Assembly (NCBI GenBank): GCA_021153285.1
Contig: JAGKTT010000049.1
Coordinates: 1-20,033 of the forward strand
DNA: 20,033 nucleotides
Source: Bacteroidia bacterium
GTDB lineage: Bacteria; Bacteroidota; Bacteroidia; Bacteroidales; UBA932
Reading direction: 5' to 3'
In this document: positions 7,005-15,142 of the stretch, piece by piece
Numbering within the stretch: position 1 is the first letter of the stretch
How the letters are laid out: each line of letters opens with the position of its first letter
Notes under the pieces: model-generated
Told to the model about the DNA's origin: nothing
Databases searched by the model: none
Seen by the model: only the letters and a program-made list of their open reading frames with translations
Position numbers and translations under genes: made by a program

Positions 7005-9338
7005 CTATTCAAAGAAATAGTCTGTACTTTCTTCAGCCTTGACAGCTGCATCAGCGTCACTTCCGTCACAGTCAAGATTCAGGGTAACTCCCGGAGGAGC
7101 CATAAAGACTTCATTAGGGTCCATCTTCAGAGACTGGTCCTTACGGCATTTCTGCATAAAGAGTCCCCATATAGGAAGAGCCATATTCGAGCCTCCTCCC
7201 AGAGAAAGTGATTCAAAATGCACCTGACGGTCTTCCGCTCCCACCCAGACTCCGGCTGTGAGGGACGGAGTATATCCGATGAACCATCCGTCGGACTGGT
7301 CATTAGTGGTTCCTGTCTTTCCTGCTATCTCACCTGTGAGACCATACTTGGCACGAAGACGCACACCGGTACCGCTGTTCACGACTCCCTGCATCAGATT
7401 GGCCATAAGATAGGCCGTATATTCGCTTATAGCCTCCTGGGACCTGTTGCTGAACTCGCCAAGCACATTGCCCATACTATCCTCGATGCGGGTTACGAAC
7501 ATCGGAGAAACGAATACACCTTTCGATGGGAAAGTATTGTATGCCGCTACCATTTCGTAGACTGTGATGTCTGCTGAACCTACGCAGAGAGAGTTTACCG
7601 GATCAAGATAACAGCCCACACCCATCTTTCGCATCATATCCACCATCGCGTGCGGTCCGTATTGCTTCATCAGGTAGGCAGATATATTGTTCGAACTCTT
7701 GGTAAGTCCCCACTTCAACGTGACGGTCTGTCCGATCCATTCATCCTTGTCCGTACTCTTAGGAGTCCAGGTAGTGTCGCCTACCATAAAGGTCTGAGGG
7801 ACATTGACGACCTTGTCGCAAGGGCTCATACCTTCCTGCATCGCCAGAGTATAGAGGAAAGGCTTGATGGTAGATCCTACCTGACGCTTGCCCTGACGGA
7901 CATTGTCATACTTGAAATAACGGTAATTAGGGCCTCCGACATATGCCTTGATATGTCCTGTCTCCGGCTCGATGGCCATAAAGGCGGCACGAAGATGCGA
8001 CTTGTAATATCTGATCGAGTCATTCGGAGTCATTGTAGTGTCAATATAGCCGTTCCTGTTCCAAGAGAACACGCGCATCTTCACCGGCACATCGAAACTC
8101 TTGCGGATTTCAGATTCAGAAGCGCCGTTTTCCTTCATTATACGGTAACGGTCACTCCATCGTCTGGCCTGCTTCATAAGCTGATCGATGGTCTTCTGGT
8201 CCACATCATTCGAGAAAGGCTTGTTGGTCTTCCATCTGAGGTCACGCCAGAAGCTCTTCTGCAGATCCTTTCCAAGATGCTCAGCCACAGCCTCTTCCGC
8301 ATATTTCTGCATTCGCGAGTCGATGGTTGTATATATTCTCAGACCGTCCTTGTCCAGATTGTAGGAAGTTCCGTCCGCCTTCTTGTTCTTATTGAGCCAT
8401 CCGTAGAGCTGGTCGTCTGCCCAGAGAAGGGAGTCCACCTTGTAGTCCTCGTATTGATGGTATGAAGATTTCTTAGGCTGCTTCGCATTCATCGTGCGGC
8501 GGAGCATATCGCGGAAATATGGTCCGAGACCGGCATTATGGTCCTGGATCTGATATGAAAGGGTGATAGGGATCTGCTGAATGGAGTCACGCTCCTGAGC
8601 GGTCAGGAAACCATTTTTCTCCATTCGCGAAATCACAAGATTTCTTCGTGCAAGGGATTTGTCCGGATTGATGGCCGGATTGTAACGGGTAGGCTTATTG
8701 ACCATTCCGACGAGAGTGGCAGCTTCTTCCACAGTCAGATCTATCGGATTCTTGCCGAAGAATGTCTGGGCAGCGGCCTTTATTCCGTAGGCATTGCTTC
8801 CGAAGAATATCTGGTTCATATACATCGTCATAATCTCGTCCTTGGTATAGTTGCGCTCGAGCTTAACCGCGGTGATCCACTCCTTGAGCTTTATCCACAC
8901 CATCTTGAAAGGAGAACCTACATCTTCACGCGGATATAGGGTCTTGGCCAGCTGCTGGGTGATCGTACTTCCTCCACCCTGACTGGAATCGCTGCTGAGA
9001 AGGGTCTTGATAAGAACTCGTGCAAGACTCTCGAAGTCGATTCCTGAGTGTCTGTAGAAACGTTCGTCCTCGGTAGCTACCGCTGCGTGAACGATATTTG
9101 GGGAGAGGTCTTCATAATTCACATAAGACCTGTTCTCTATATGAAAGGTGGTTATGACCTCTCCATCGGCAGAAATCACCTGGGTAGCCAGCTTGCTGTC
9201 CGGATTTTCCAGTTCCTCGAATGATGGGATATCAGCAAAGGCCCATACCGCCGCAAGCAGAAGGACAACACTTGAAACCCCTGCCGCAAAAAGTCCCCAG
9301 AACCATCTGAGGATCTTCTTTCTCGTTGTATCTTTCAT
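7005..9338 (-). CDS. mrcA/ponA: Bifunctional penicillin-binding protein 1A (glycosyltransferase/transpeptidase)
   Basis: The 777-aa product is read from the ATG at 9336-9338 (MKDTTRKKILRWFW...). A TTG/ATG-type extension of 13 codons upstream runs into the palindrome at 9373-9388 and is less likely. Residues 12-36 form the membrane anchor. The GT51 domain shows 'ATEDERFYRHSGIDF' (catalytic Glu90), 'GGGSTITQQLAK' (121-132) and 'ERNYTKDEIMTMYMNQIFFG' (161-180). The transpeptidase domain has all three penicillin-fold motifs: S489-T-I-K492, S549-N-N551 and K674-T-G-T677. It polymerises lipid II into glycan strands and crosslinks their stem peptides at the outer face of the inner membrane. Residues 355-450 form an extended linker before the transpeptidase core. 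First gene of the ponA-ddl-prmC unit; divergent from topA. Confidence 0.95.
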   Translation of the reverse strand: MKDTTRKKILRWFWGLFAAGVSSVVLLLAAVWAFADIPSFEELENPDSKLATQVISADGEVITTFHIENRSYVNYEDLSPNIVHAAVATEDERFYRHSGIDFESLARVLIKTLLSSDSSQGGGSTITQQLAKTLYPREDVGSPFKMVWIKLKEWITAVKLERNYTKDEIMTMYMNQIFFGSNAYGIKAAAQTFFGKNPIDLTVEEAATLVGMVNKPTRYNPAINPDKSLARRNLVISRMEKNGFLTAQERDSIQQIPITLSYQIQDHNAGLGPYFRDMLRRTMNAKQPKKSSYHQYEDYKVDSLLWADDQLYGWLNKNKKADGTSYNLDKDGLRIYTTIDSRMQKYAEEAVAEHLGKDLQKSFWRDLRWKTNKPFSNDVDQKTIDQLMKQARRWSDRYRIMKENGASESEIRKSFDVPVKMRVFSWNRNGYIDTTMTPNDSIRYYKSHLRAAFMAIEPETGHIKAYVGGPNYRYFKYDNVRQGKRQVGSTIKPFLYTLAMQEGMSPCDKVVNVPQTFMVGDTTWTPKSTDKDEWIGQTVTLKWGLTKSSNNISAYLMKQYGPHAMVDMMRKMGVGCYLDPVNSLCVGSADITVYEMVAAYNTFPSKGVFVSPMFVTRIEDSMGNVLGEFSNRSQEAISEYTAYLMANLMQGVVNSGTGVRLRAKYGLTGEIAGKTGTTNDQSDGWFIGYTPSLTAGVWVGAEDRQVHFESLSLGGGSNMALPIWGLFMQKCRKDQSLKMDPNEVFMAPPGVTLNLDCDGSDADAAVKAEESTDYFFE

Positions 9339-9372
9339 ATCACAAAATTTCTTTATCAATACATATATAAAG

Positions 9373-9388
9373 GTCACCTTTAGGTGAC
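9373..9388. promoter_or_regulatory. 16-bp palindrome in the ponA leader
   Basis: GTCACCTTTAGGTGAC has 7-bp perfect arms around TT. It sits between the predicted ponA promoter and the ponA start, so it could be a protein-binding operator or a tight hairpin in the mRNA leader. Confidence 0.45.
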
Positions 9389-9415
9389 AGTCCGATTGCC
9401 TCGGGTATAAGACGA

Positions 9416-9423
9416 CAAAATTA
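9416..9423 (-). promoter_or_regulatory. Probable -7 element of the ponA promoter
   Basis: TAATTTTG on the minus strand is a full match to TAnnTTTG and would give a leader of about 70 nt. No good TTTG is found at the expected -33 distance, so the call rests on the -7 box only. Confidence 0.4.
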
Positions 9424-9432
9424 GCAACAAAA

Positions 9433-9465
9433 TTTGGAAAATTGCCCGATTTGTACCTTACTTTG
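9433..9465 (+). promoter_or_regulatory. Probable topA promoter
   Basis: TTTG (9433-9436), a 21-bp gap, then TTACTTTG (9458-9465), seven of eight positions compared with TAnnTTTG. It predicts a leader of about 60 nt before the ATG at 9531. Confidence 0.45.
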
Positions 9466-9530
9466 CAGTTCTTTTTGAAAAGGCAGCCCCTTAAGAGGCA
9501 ATTTTTAGTGGAAACAGAAAGAGAGTGAGA

Positions 9531-11843
9531 ATGACGGACGGAAAAAACCTTGTGATTGTTGAGTCTCCTGCCAAGGCGGGAACCATACAGAAGTTTCTTG
9601 GAAACGATTTCATAGTAAAGTCAAGTTTCGGACATATCCGTGACCTGCAGGACAGCGAACTCAGTATAGATGTTGCAAACGGCTTCAAGCCTGAATATGT
9701 TATACCTGCGGACAAGAAGAAGGTGGTGGCAGAACTAAAGAAGGCTGCCAAAGAGGCGAAGATGGTATGGCTGGCATCCGATGAAGACCGAGAGGGAGAA
9801 GCCATTTCCTGGCATCTTTTCGACACACTCGGACTTAAGGCAGAAAACACCAAACGCATTGTATTCCACGAGATTACAAAAAATGCAATCCTGAATGCAA
9901 TCGAAAACCCACGCGAGATCGACCTGAATCTGGTGAACGCCCAGCAGGCACGCCGCGTACTTGACCGTCTCGTAGGATTCGAGCTTTCACCCGTTCTCTG
10001 GAGAAAGATTCAGCCAAAGCTTTCTGCCGGACGCGTACAGTCCGTGGCACTCAGGCTCGTGGTGGACCGCGAAAGAGAGATATTGGCCTTCAGCAATGAG
10101 GCTTATTATAAGGTAGAAGCCCTTTTCCATCCGGAAGGGACACCAGATGCAACACTCGTAAAGGCCGTTCTTGACAGGAGAATGCCGGATATGGAATCGG
10201 CAAAGAAATTCCTGGAAAGATGCATCGGAGCGACATTCACCATCAGCAGCATAGAAAAGAAGGAAGGAACCAGAACTCCTGCAGCTCCTTTCACTACATC
10301 TACCCTCCAGCAGGAGGCTGCGAGAAAGCTGAGACTCTCGGTAAGTCAGACAATGAGCATTGCACAGAGGCTTTACGAAAGCGGACTCATCACATATATG
10401 CGTACCGACTCTACAAACCTCTCCAGCCTTGCTATCAATACAGCCAGACAGTATATCTGCGACAATTTCGGAGAGGATTACTCACAGGTAAGACAATACA
10501 GGACCAAGGCCAAAGGCGCACAGGAAGCTCACGAAGCGATCCGTCCGACTTACATACAGAATACAGAAATCGAAGGAACCCCTCAGGAGAAGAAGCTTTA
10601 CGAGCTCATCTGGAAGCGCACTGTCGCATCACAGATGGCCGACGCACGCATTCTCAGGACAGACATCAAGGTATCTTCCGACAAGGGAGAGGAAAAGTTC
10701 AATGTACAGGCCAGTCAGGTCCTCTTCGACGGTTTTCTGAAACTCTACATTGAAGGAAGCGACGAACCTGCTCAGGACGACGAGATGACCATCCTTCCGG
10801 AAATGCAGATCGGAGCACAGATGTTTGAGAACGGAATCACTGCTGAATGCAAGTTCACCGCAGCTCCTTCACGCTACTCGGAGGCAACACTTGTCAAGAA
10901 ACTTGAGGAGCTCGGCATCGGACGTCCTTCTACATATGCACCTACCATCTCCACCCTTACCAAGGGACGCGGATACATCGTCAAGGGAGACAAGAACGGA
11001 GAGAAACATAATGTGACCAATCTCTCCCTCAACAACGGCATCATCAAAGCATCTGTCAAGACCGAGGTCATCGGTGCTGAAAAGAGAAAGCTTCTTCCTC
11101 AGGACATCGGAATGATCGTAACTGACTATCTTGTAAAGAATTTCGAGACAATCCTCGACTACGGATTCACTGCCAATGTGGAGAAGGAATTCGACAGGAT
11201 CGCGGAAGGTGAGCAGATATGGAACAGTGTCATCAGCGAGTTCTACGGACCGTTCCACACAAAGATTCAGGACACGCTCAGCAACAGGGAGTACAGCCAC
11301 GTAAGCCGCGAACTCGGAACAGACCCGAAAGACGGTCAGCTTCTCGTGGCGAGATTCGGACAATACGGTCCATATGTCCAGAAGGGTGATGGAGACAACA
11401 AGCAGTACGCAAGTCTCGCTCCCGGCCAGCTTATCGAAAGCATCACTCTGGAAGAGGCTCTTAAGCTGTTCGAACTGCCTCGTACTGTAGGTCAGCACGA
11501 AGGAATCGACATCATATGTACCAAAGGACGTTTCGGACCATATATAAAATACGGAGACAAGAACATATCCCTTCCGAAGGGAACAGACCCTCTCAAAGTG
11601 GATCTGAACACCTGTGTGAAGCTGATTTCAGAAAGCGCAGAAAAGAAGAGCGGAGCCATCATTGCCGAATATAAGGAAAGCGACATCCAGGTCATCGACG
11701 GAGCGTATGGCCCATATATCAAGCATAACGGCAGCAATTACAAGATTCCAAAGGGCACATCTCCTGAGGAACTTACAGAAGAAAAGTGCAAGGAGATCAT
11801 ATCCAGCACAGAGCCTACAGGACGTAAGAAAAGACGCAAATAA
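9531..11843 (+). CDS. topA: DNA topoisomerase I (type IA)
   Basis: The 770-aa product is read from ATG 9531; a GTG two codons upstream (9525) is possible but adds only M-R. The Toprim domain opens with NLVIVESPAKAGTI (Glu11) and carries the acidic triad D84-x-D86-x-E88 in 'ASDEDREGE'. Residues 135-180 hold the conserved 'NAQQARRVLDRLVGFELSPVLW' and 'LSAGRVQSVALRLV' blocks. The active-site tyrosine is Tyr289 in 'GLITYMRTDST'. It relaxes negative supercoils by passing one strand through a transient 5'-phosphotyrosine break. After the core, the C-terminus has GYGPYI-like repeats ('FGQYGPYVQ', 'GRFGPYIKYG', 'GAYGPYIKHNG') and a basic tail GRKKRRK. The CxxC zinc fingers of E. coli TopA are absent, as is common in many non-proteobacterial TopA proteins. 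Transcribed divergently from ponA. Confidence 0.96.
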   Translation: MTDGKNLVIVESPAKAGTIQKFLGNDFIVKSSFGHIRDLQDSELSIDVANGFKPEYVIPADKKKVVAELKKAAKEAKMVWLASDEDREGEAISWHLFDTLGLKAENTKRIVFHEITKNAILNAIENPREIDLNLVNAQQARRVLDRLVGFELSPVLWRKIQPKLSAGRVQSVALRLVVDREREILAFSNEAYYKVEALFHPEGTPDATLVKAVLDRRMPDMESAKKFLERCIGATFTISSIEKKEGTRTPAAPFTTSTLQQEAARKLRLSVSQTMSIAQRLYESGLITYMRTDSTNLSSLAINTARQYICDNFGEDYSQVRQYRTKAKGAQEAHEAIRPTYIQNTEIEGTPQEKKLYELIWKRTVASQMADARILRTDIKVSSDKGEEKFNVQASQVLFDGFLKLYIEGSDEPAQDDEMTILPEMQIGAQMFENGITAECKFTAAPSRYSEATLVKKLEELGIGRPSTYAPTISTLTKGRGYIVKGDKNGEKHNVTNLSLNNGIIKASVKTEVIGAEKRKLLPQDIGMIVTDYLVKNFETILDYGFTANVEKEFDRIAEGEQIWNSVISEFYGPFHTKIQDTLSNREYSHVSRELGTDPKDGQLLVARFGQYGPYVQKGDGDNKQYASLAPGQLIESITLEEALKLFELPRTVGQHEGIDIICTKGRFGPYIKYGDKNISLPKGTDPLKVDLNTCVKLISESAEKKSGAIIAEYKESDIQVIDGAYGPYIKHNGSNYKIPKGTSPEELTEEKCKEIISSTEPTGRKKRRK

Positions 11844-11856
11844 TCTTTAAAATCAT

Positions 11857-11918
11857 CAATTTCCGACCCTGATTTTTGACATTTTCATTTTTGTCACTAA
11901 ATTAGCGGTCGGAAATTG
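11857..11918. promoter_or_regulatory. 12-bp inverted repeat framing the lrp upstream region
   Basis: CAATTTCCGACC (11857-11868) and GGTCGGAAATTG (11907-11918) are perfect inverted arms 38 bp apart in the 93-bp gap between topA and the Lrp-family gene. The spacer is AT-rich with two TTTTTG runs and CATTTTTG (11886-11893), a weak -7 candidate. The layout suits a dimeric regulator bound on both sides of a promoter, possibly autoregulation. It could also be a long-looped hairpin ending topA. Confidence 0.5.
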
Positions 11919-11936
11919 TTATAAATCGTAAGCACT

Positions 11937-12458
11937 ATGTCAAACTATCAGATCGATCAGATTGATCAGAAGATTCTTTCGTTCCTTGTAAAGAACGCAA
12001 GAATGCCTTTCCTGGAGATCGCACGTGAGTGCAATGTCTCGGGAGCTGCCATCCACCAGAGAGTCAAGAGACTGGAAGCCAACGGAGTAATAACTGGTTC
12101 AAGACTCCTCGTGAAGCCTCAGGCGCTGGGACTGAATGTCTGCGCCTTCGTGAGCGTATCACTCTCGGAAGCAAACAAGTATCCCGAAGTGATCGAATCA
12201 TTCAAGAAGATTTCCGAGATCGTAGAGTGTCATTTCGTAACCGGCAAGCACGCACTGCTTATAAAATTGTACTGCTTTGACCACGATCATCTTATGCAGA
12301 TTCTTCTCAACACCATCCAGAAGATACCGTATGTCCAGCAGACAGAAACCCAGATCTCTCTGGATCAGGCCATAGAGCGTCAGGTCTGGGTAAGAGAATA
12401 CACAAACACCAGCTTCTCGGCAAGCGTAAAGAAGAACAAGAAGGAGAACAAGGACTAG
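11937..12458 (+). CDS. Lrp/AsnC-family transcriptional regulator
   Basis: The 173-aa product starts with the AsnC-type winged helix-turn-helix, residues about 5-55: 'IDQIDQKILSFLVKNARMPFLEIARECNVSGAAIHQRVKRLEANGVI'. This is followed by the linker strand and a RAM (ligand-binding, oligomerising) domain of about residues 65-145, including 'KISEIVECHFVTGKHALLIKLYCFDHDHLMQILL'. The tail is highly basic (KKNKKENKD). Lrp family members bind DNA as multimers of dimers and often respond to amino acids; its targets cannot be told from here. It is probably a separate unit after topA (93-bp gap with an inverted repeat). It converges on ispD, and the two stop codons share the CTAG at 12455-12458. Confidence 0.93.
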   Translation: MSNYQIDQIDQKILSFLVKNARMPFLEIARECNVSGAAIHQRVKRLEANGVITGSRLLVKPQALGLNVCAFVSVSLSEANKYPEVIESFKKISEIVECHFVTGKHALLIKLYCFDHDHLMQILLNTIQKIPYVQQTETQISLDQAIERQVWVREYTNTSFSASVKKNKKENKD

Positions 12459-13159
12459 TCCTTGACTCTCAGAGACATAACCGCCCTGGCAAGCAAGAGG
12501 TCTTCCTGAGTGGTGATTTTGATATTGAGCCTTTCCCCCATCGTGTAGGAAAGGCTTTTTCCGTATTTCTGAACCACTGAAGCATCGTCCGTGAACATCG
12601 TGTCGTATGCCATAGAATATGCGGACTTGAGCAGCTCAGAATGGAATATCTGAGGAGTCTGGGCAGCATACAGTACTGATCTGTCGGCAACAGCTCCTTC
12701 CACTGTTCTGAGTTCGTCACCATCCTTCTGCAGAACCTTCAGGGTGTCCACACACGGCACCACCGGAATCAAAGCAGGAATTTCCGCGACATTTTCAAAC
12801 ATTTCCCTGACAAGAGAGGGCGTAACCAGAGGACGGACTCCGTCGTGAACAGCCACGACAGCTCCTTCAGGAATCTTTTCCAGTGCGTTCCTTACAGAAT
12901 GAAACCTTGTAAAACCTCCCGCAACTATTGTCTGAGGACAAGTGAAATTATGTTTCAGACAATAATCCCTCCAATACTGTATGTAATCGGAATTGAGCAC
13001 AGTGACGACAGATATTCCAGGACAAGCCTCGAGAAAAACTTCAATCGTCTTCTGAAGGATAGCTTTCCCTCCGATTTCAAGAAACTGTTTAGGCAGAGAG
13101 CCTCCCATACGGGTTCCGCTTCCGGCAGCCATAACGATTACATATCTGCGTCTTTCCAT
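12455..13159 (-). CDS. ispD: 2-C-methyl-D-erythritol 4-phosphate cytidylyltransferase
   Basis: The 234-aa product has the IspD nucleotide-binding loop 'MAAGSGTRMGGSLPKQF' at residues 10-26, the substrate-site block 'VAVHDGVRPLV' near 100-112, 'AAQTPQIF' near 168 and 'FTDDASVVQ' with 'LNIKITTQEDL' in the C-terminal part. It transfers CMP from CTP to methylerythritol phosphate, the third step of the MEP route to IPP and DMAPP, which also supply the undecaprenyl carrier used by the wall enzymes in this window. The length is normal (about 225-240 aa) and all key blocks are intact. It is transcribed divergently from mreB and converges on the Lrp-family gene with overlapping stops. Confidence 0.96.
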   Translation of the reverse strand: MERRRYVIVMAAGSGTRMGGSLPKQFLEIGGKAILQKTIEVFLEACPGISVVTVLNSDYIQYWRDYCLKHNFTCPQTIVAGGFTRFHSVRNALEKIPEGAVVAVHDGVRPLVTPSLVREMFENVAEIPALIPVVPCVDTLKVLQKDGDELRTVEGAVADRSVLYAAQTPQIFHSELLKSAYSMAYDTMFTDDASVVQKYGKSLSYTMGERLNIKITTQEDLLLARAVMSLRVKD

Positions 13160-13178
13160 AACTTCTGTTTGATTTCCA

Positions 13179-13186
13179 CAAAATTA
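13179..13186 (-). promoter_or_regulatory. Probable -7 element of the ispD promoter
   Basis: TAATTTTG on the minus strand matches TAnnTTTG fully and lies 20 bp before the ispD ATG, implying a very short leader. No clear TTTG is present at -33. Confidence 0.4.
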
Positions 13187-13208
13187 AGAAACTGTTTTAA
13201 TTTTTATG

Positions 13209-13247
13209 ACTTTCTATGAAAGTTTCTCTGTAATTCAGAGATTTTTT
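13209..13247. promoter_or_regulatory. Two adjacent hairpins in the ispD-mreB gap
   Basis: ACTTTC/GAAAGT (13209-13214 and 13218-13223, 3-nt loop) is followed directly by TCTCTG/CAGAGA (13225-13230 and 13236-13241, 5-nt loop) and then a run of six T. On the plus strand the second looks like a weak terminator or attenuator ahead of mreB; both could also be protein-binding palindromes. Confidence 0.4.
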
Positions 13248-13256
13248 GTAATTTTA
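13223..13256 (+). promoter_or_regulatory. Possible mreB operon promoter
   Basis: TAATTTTA (13249-13256) is seven of eight with TAnnTTTG, with TTTC at 13223-13226 as a weak -33 element 22 bp upstream. The leader would be about 32 nt. The -33 part lies at the hairpins described in this gap. Confidence 0.35.
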
Positions 13257-13293
13257 CGCCCTATTATCAAACCTGAAAAACAAGACATAAAAT

Positions 13294-14316
13294 ATGGGAT
13301 TCAATTTTTTGACACAAGAGCTTGCGATTGACCTCGGAACAGCCAATACGGTCATCTTCCAGAACGACCAGATCGTGCTTGACGAGCCGAGTATCGTAGC
13401 AATTGACAACAGCACTGGCAAAGCTCTGGCACTCGGTCAGAAGGCTAAATTGATGCAGGAGAGGGAAAATCCGGGCATCAAGACAGTACGTCCGCTCAAG
13501 GACGGAGTCATTGCGGACTTCAACGCAGCCGAGATGATGATCCGCGGCTTCATCAAGCAGGTGAACAGCAAGCGCAGATCGCTCTTTACGCCTAACCTCA
13601 AGATCGTGGTGGGCATCCCTTCGGGAAGTACCGAAGTGGAGATCCGTGCGGTGCGTGACTCAACAGAACACGCCGGAGGACGCGACGTTTATCTTATTTA
13701 CGAACCAATGGCATCAGCTCTCGGTATCGGACTGGATGTAGAGGCGCCTAAGGGAAATATGGTAGTGGACATAGGAGGTGGTACTACAGAAATCGCGGTA
13801 ATTTCACTCGGAGGTATCGTAGTGCAGGATTCCATCAAAGTGGCTGGTGACGTGTTCACCAATGACATCCAGATGTATCTCCGCCAGCAGCACAACATCA
13901 AGGTGGGACAGATCACGGCAGAAAAGATCAAGATCGCCATCGGAGCTGTCATTCCGAACCTTGTGGAAGAACCTGAGCCATACAACATCACAGGCCCGAA
14001 CCTGATGACTGCCCATCCGGTACACGCTACCATCACTCATCAGGAGATCGCTCACTGCCTGGACAAGTCTGTGGCACGTATTGAAAGCGGCATCATCCAC
14101 GTACTTGAGCAGACTCCACCTGAGCTTTACGCAGACATCGTGGAAAACGGTATCCATCTTGCCGGAGGCGGATCCCTCCTCAGAGGACTTGCCGAGCGTC
14201 TTACAGAGAAGATCAACATTCAGTTCCACGTAGCTGAAGATCCTCTGAGAGCCGTGGCACGCGGAACCTGCCTTGCGCTCAAGAATACAGACAATTACAC
14301 ATTCCTTATGAGATAA
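13294..14316 (+). CDS. mreB: Rod-shape actin homologue MreB
   Basis: The 340-aa product has the actin-fold ATP-binding motifs: phosphate 1 'IDLGTANTV' (12-20), phosphate 2 'VDIGGGTTEIAVISLGG' (158-174), the conserved 'LIYEPMASALGIGL' (134-147, catalytic Glu137) and adenosine motif 'HLAGGGSLLRGL' (about 287-298). The N-terminus 'MGFNFLTQELAID' offers a short hydrophobic patch for membrane contact. MreB forms antiparallel filaments under the inner membrane and guides the lateral-wall synthase. It is first in a five-gene operon: mreC starts 4 nt after its stop. The length is standard. The organism is therefore likely rod-shaped or derived from a rod, although this is inference. Confidence 0.97.
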   Translation: MGFNFLTQELAIDLGTANTVIFQNDQIVLDEPSIVAIDNSTGKALALGQKAKLMQERENPGIKTVRPLKDGVIADFNAAEMMIRGFIKQVNSKRRSLFTPNLKIVVGIPSGSTEVEIRAVRDSTEHAGGRDVYLIYEPMASALGIGLDVEAPKGNMVVDIGGGTTEIAVISLGGIVVQDSIKVAGDVFTNDIQMYLRQQHNIKVGQITAEKIKIAIGAVIPNLVEEPEPYNITGPNLMTAHPVHATITHQEIAHCLDKSVARIESGIIHVLEQTPPELYADIVENGIHLAGGGSLLRGLAERLTEKINIQFHVAEDPLRAVARGTCLALKNTDNYTFLMR

Positions 14317-14320
14317 AGCC

Positions 14321-15142
14321 TTGCGCAGAAGCAACATAATTTACCATTTGATCAACGCAGCTATCTTCATCCTGTTGGAGGTAGCTGCGTTGAATATGCT
14401 CCGTAACAACGGAACCTTGCAGAACATCTGGTTCTCCAAAGGAATGCAGGCTGTAAGCGGAACCGTATGGGGAATGACTCAGGACATCAAGCAGTACTTC
14501 TCACTAAGGAAGAGCAATGAAGCCTTAGCCCTTGAGAACTACCAGCTTCGTCTCCAGCTTGCTGAAATAGAAGCACAGACCGGGCTGCAGACTGCCGGGC
14601 AGGAACTTCCGGAAGACGGCATAGCAGGAAACTACAGATACATCCCTGCAAGCATCGTGAAGATCAGCAACAATACCCACCACAATTATATGATAATCGG
14701 CAAGGGTACCGAGGACGGTGTCAGCAAAGGGGCAGGTGTCATCACAGGCAAGGGAGCCATCGGAGTGATCGACGCAGTCAGCCGTAACTACTCATATGCC
14801 AGATCGTTCAAGAACCACGAGATGAACATCAGTGCCCGCCTGGGCAAGGAAGGAGCCGTAGGCCCGATGGCCTGGGATGGCTTCAGCAGTTCACGCGCAA
14901 TCCTGAGCGAAATTCCGCACCACGTCGAATTCGAGAAAGGAGACACTGTATTCACCAGCGGTTTTTCTTCGATCTTCCCTCCGGACATTCCTCTTGGAAC
15001 AACCGGAGAAGCAAAGATTGTGAACGGAGCGACCTACGATATTGAAATAAACCTTTTTGAGGACTTCGGAGCATTGAGATACGTGACCATTGTGGAGAAC
15101 ATCGGAAAAGAAGAAATCGAAAAACTGGAGGACGAGATATGA
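14321..15142 (+). CDS. mreC: Rod-shape-determining protein MreC
   Basis: The 273-aa product must begin at the TTG at 14321 (4 nt after mreB): the next in-frame ATG (14396) lies after the membrane segment and would delete it. From TTG the layout is the family's. A short cytoplasmic N-terminus (MRRSNIIYHLIN) is followed by one membrane helix (about residues 11-27, 'AAIFILLEVAALNML'), a coiled coil (about 60-90, 'LRKSNEALALENYQLRLQLAEIEAQ') and a periplasmic beta-domain (about 105-265), including 'GVSKGAGVITGKGAIGVIDAV'. MreC oligomerises and activates PBP2-RodA. The last codons overlap the mreD start (ATGA at 15139-15142), showing tight coupling. Confidence 0.93.
   Translation: MRRSNIIYHLINAAIFILLEVAALNMLRNNGTLQNIWFSKGMQAVSGTVWGMTQDIKQYFSLRKSNEALALENYQLRLQLAEIEAQTGLQTAGQELPEDGIAGNYRYIPASIVKISNNTHHNYMIIGKGTEDGVSKGAGVITGKGAIGVIDAVSRNYSYARSFKNHEMNISARLGKEGAVGPMAWDGFSSSRAILSEIPHHVEFEKGDTVFTSGFSSIFPPDIPLGTTGEAKIVNGATYDIEINLFEDFGALRYVTIVENIGKEEIEKLEDEI

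Noticed and set aside
7650..8465. A 271-codon open frame on the plus strand opposite ponA
   Set aside because: It lies fully antisense to an intact, motif-rich PBP1A gene, has no recognisable domain and no promoter; it is a by-product of the codon bias of ponA.
9525..9530. GTG start for topA
   Set aside because: It adds only two residues, and the ATG at 9531 directly precedes the conserved N-terminus; the difference has no functional consequence.
10869..11498. A 209-codon open frame on the minus strand inside topA
   Set aside because: It is antisense to conserved TopA sequence, with no signal of its own.
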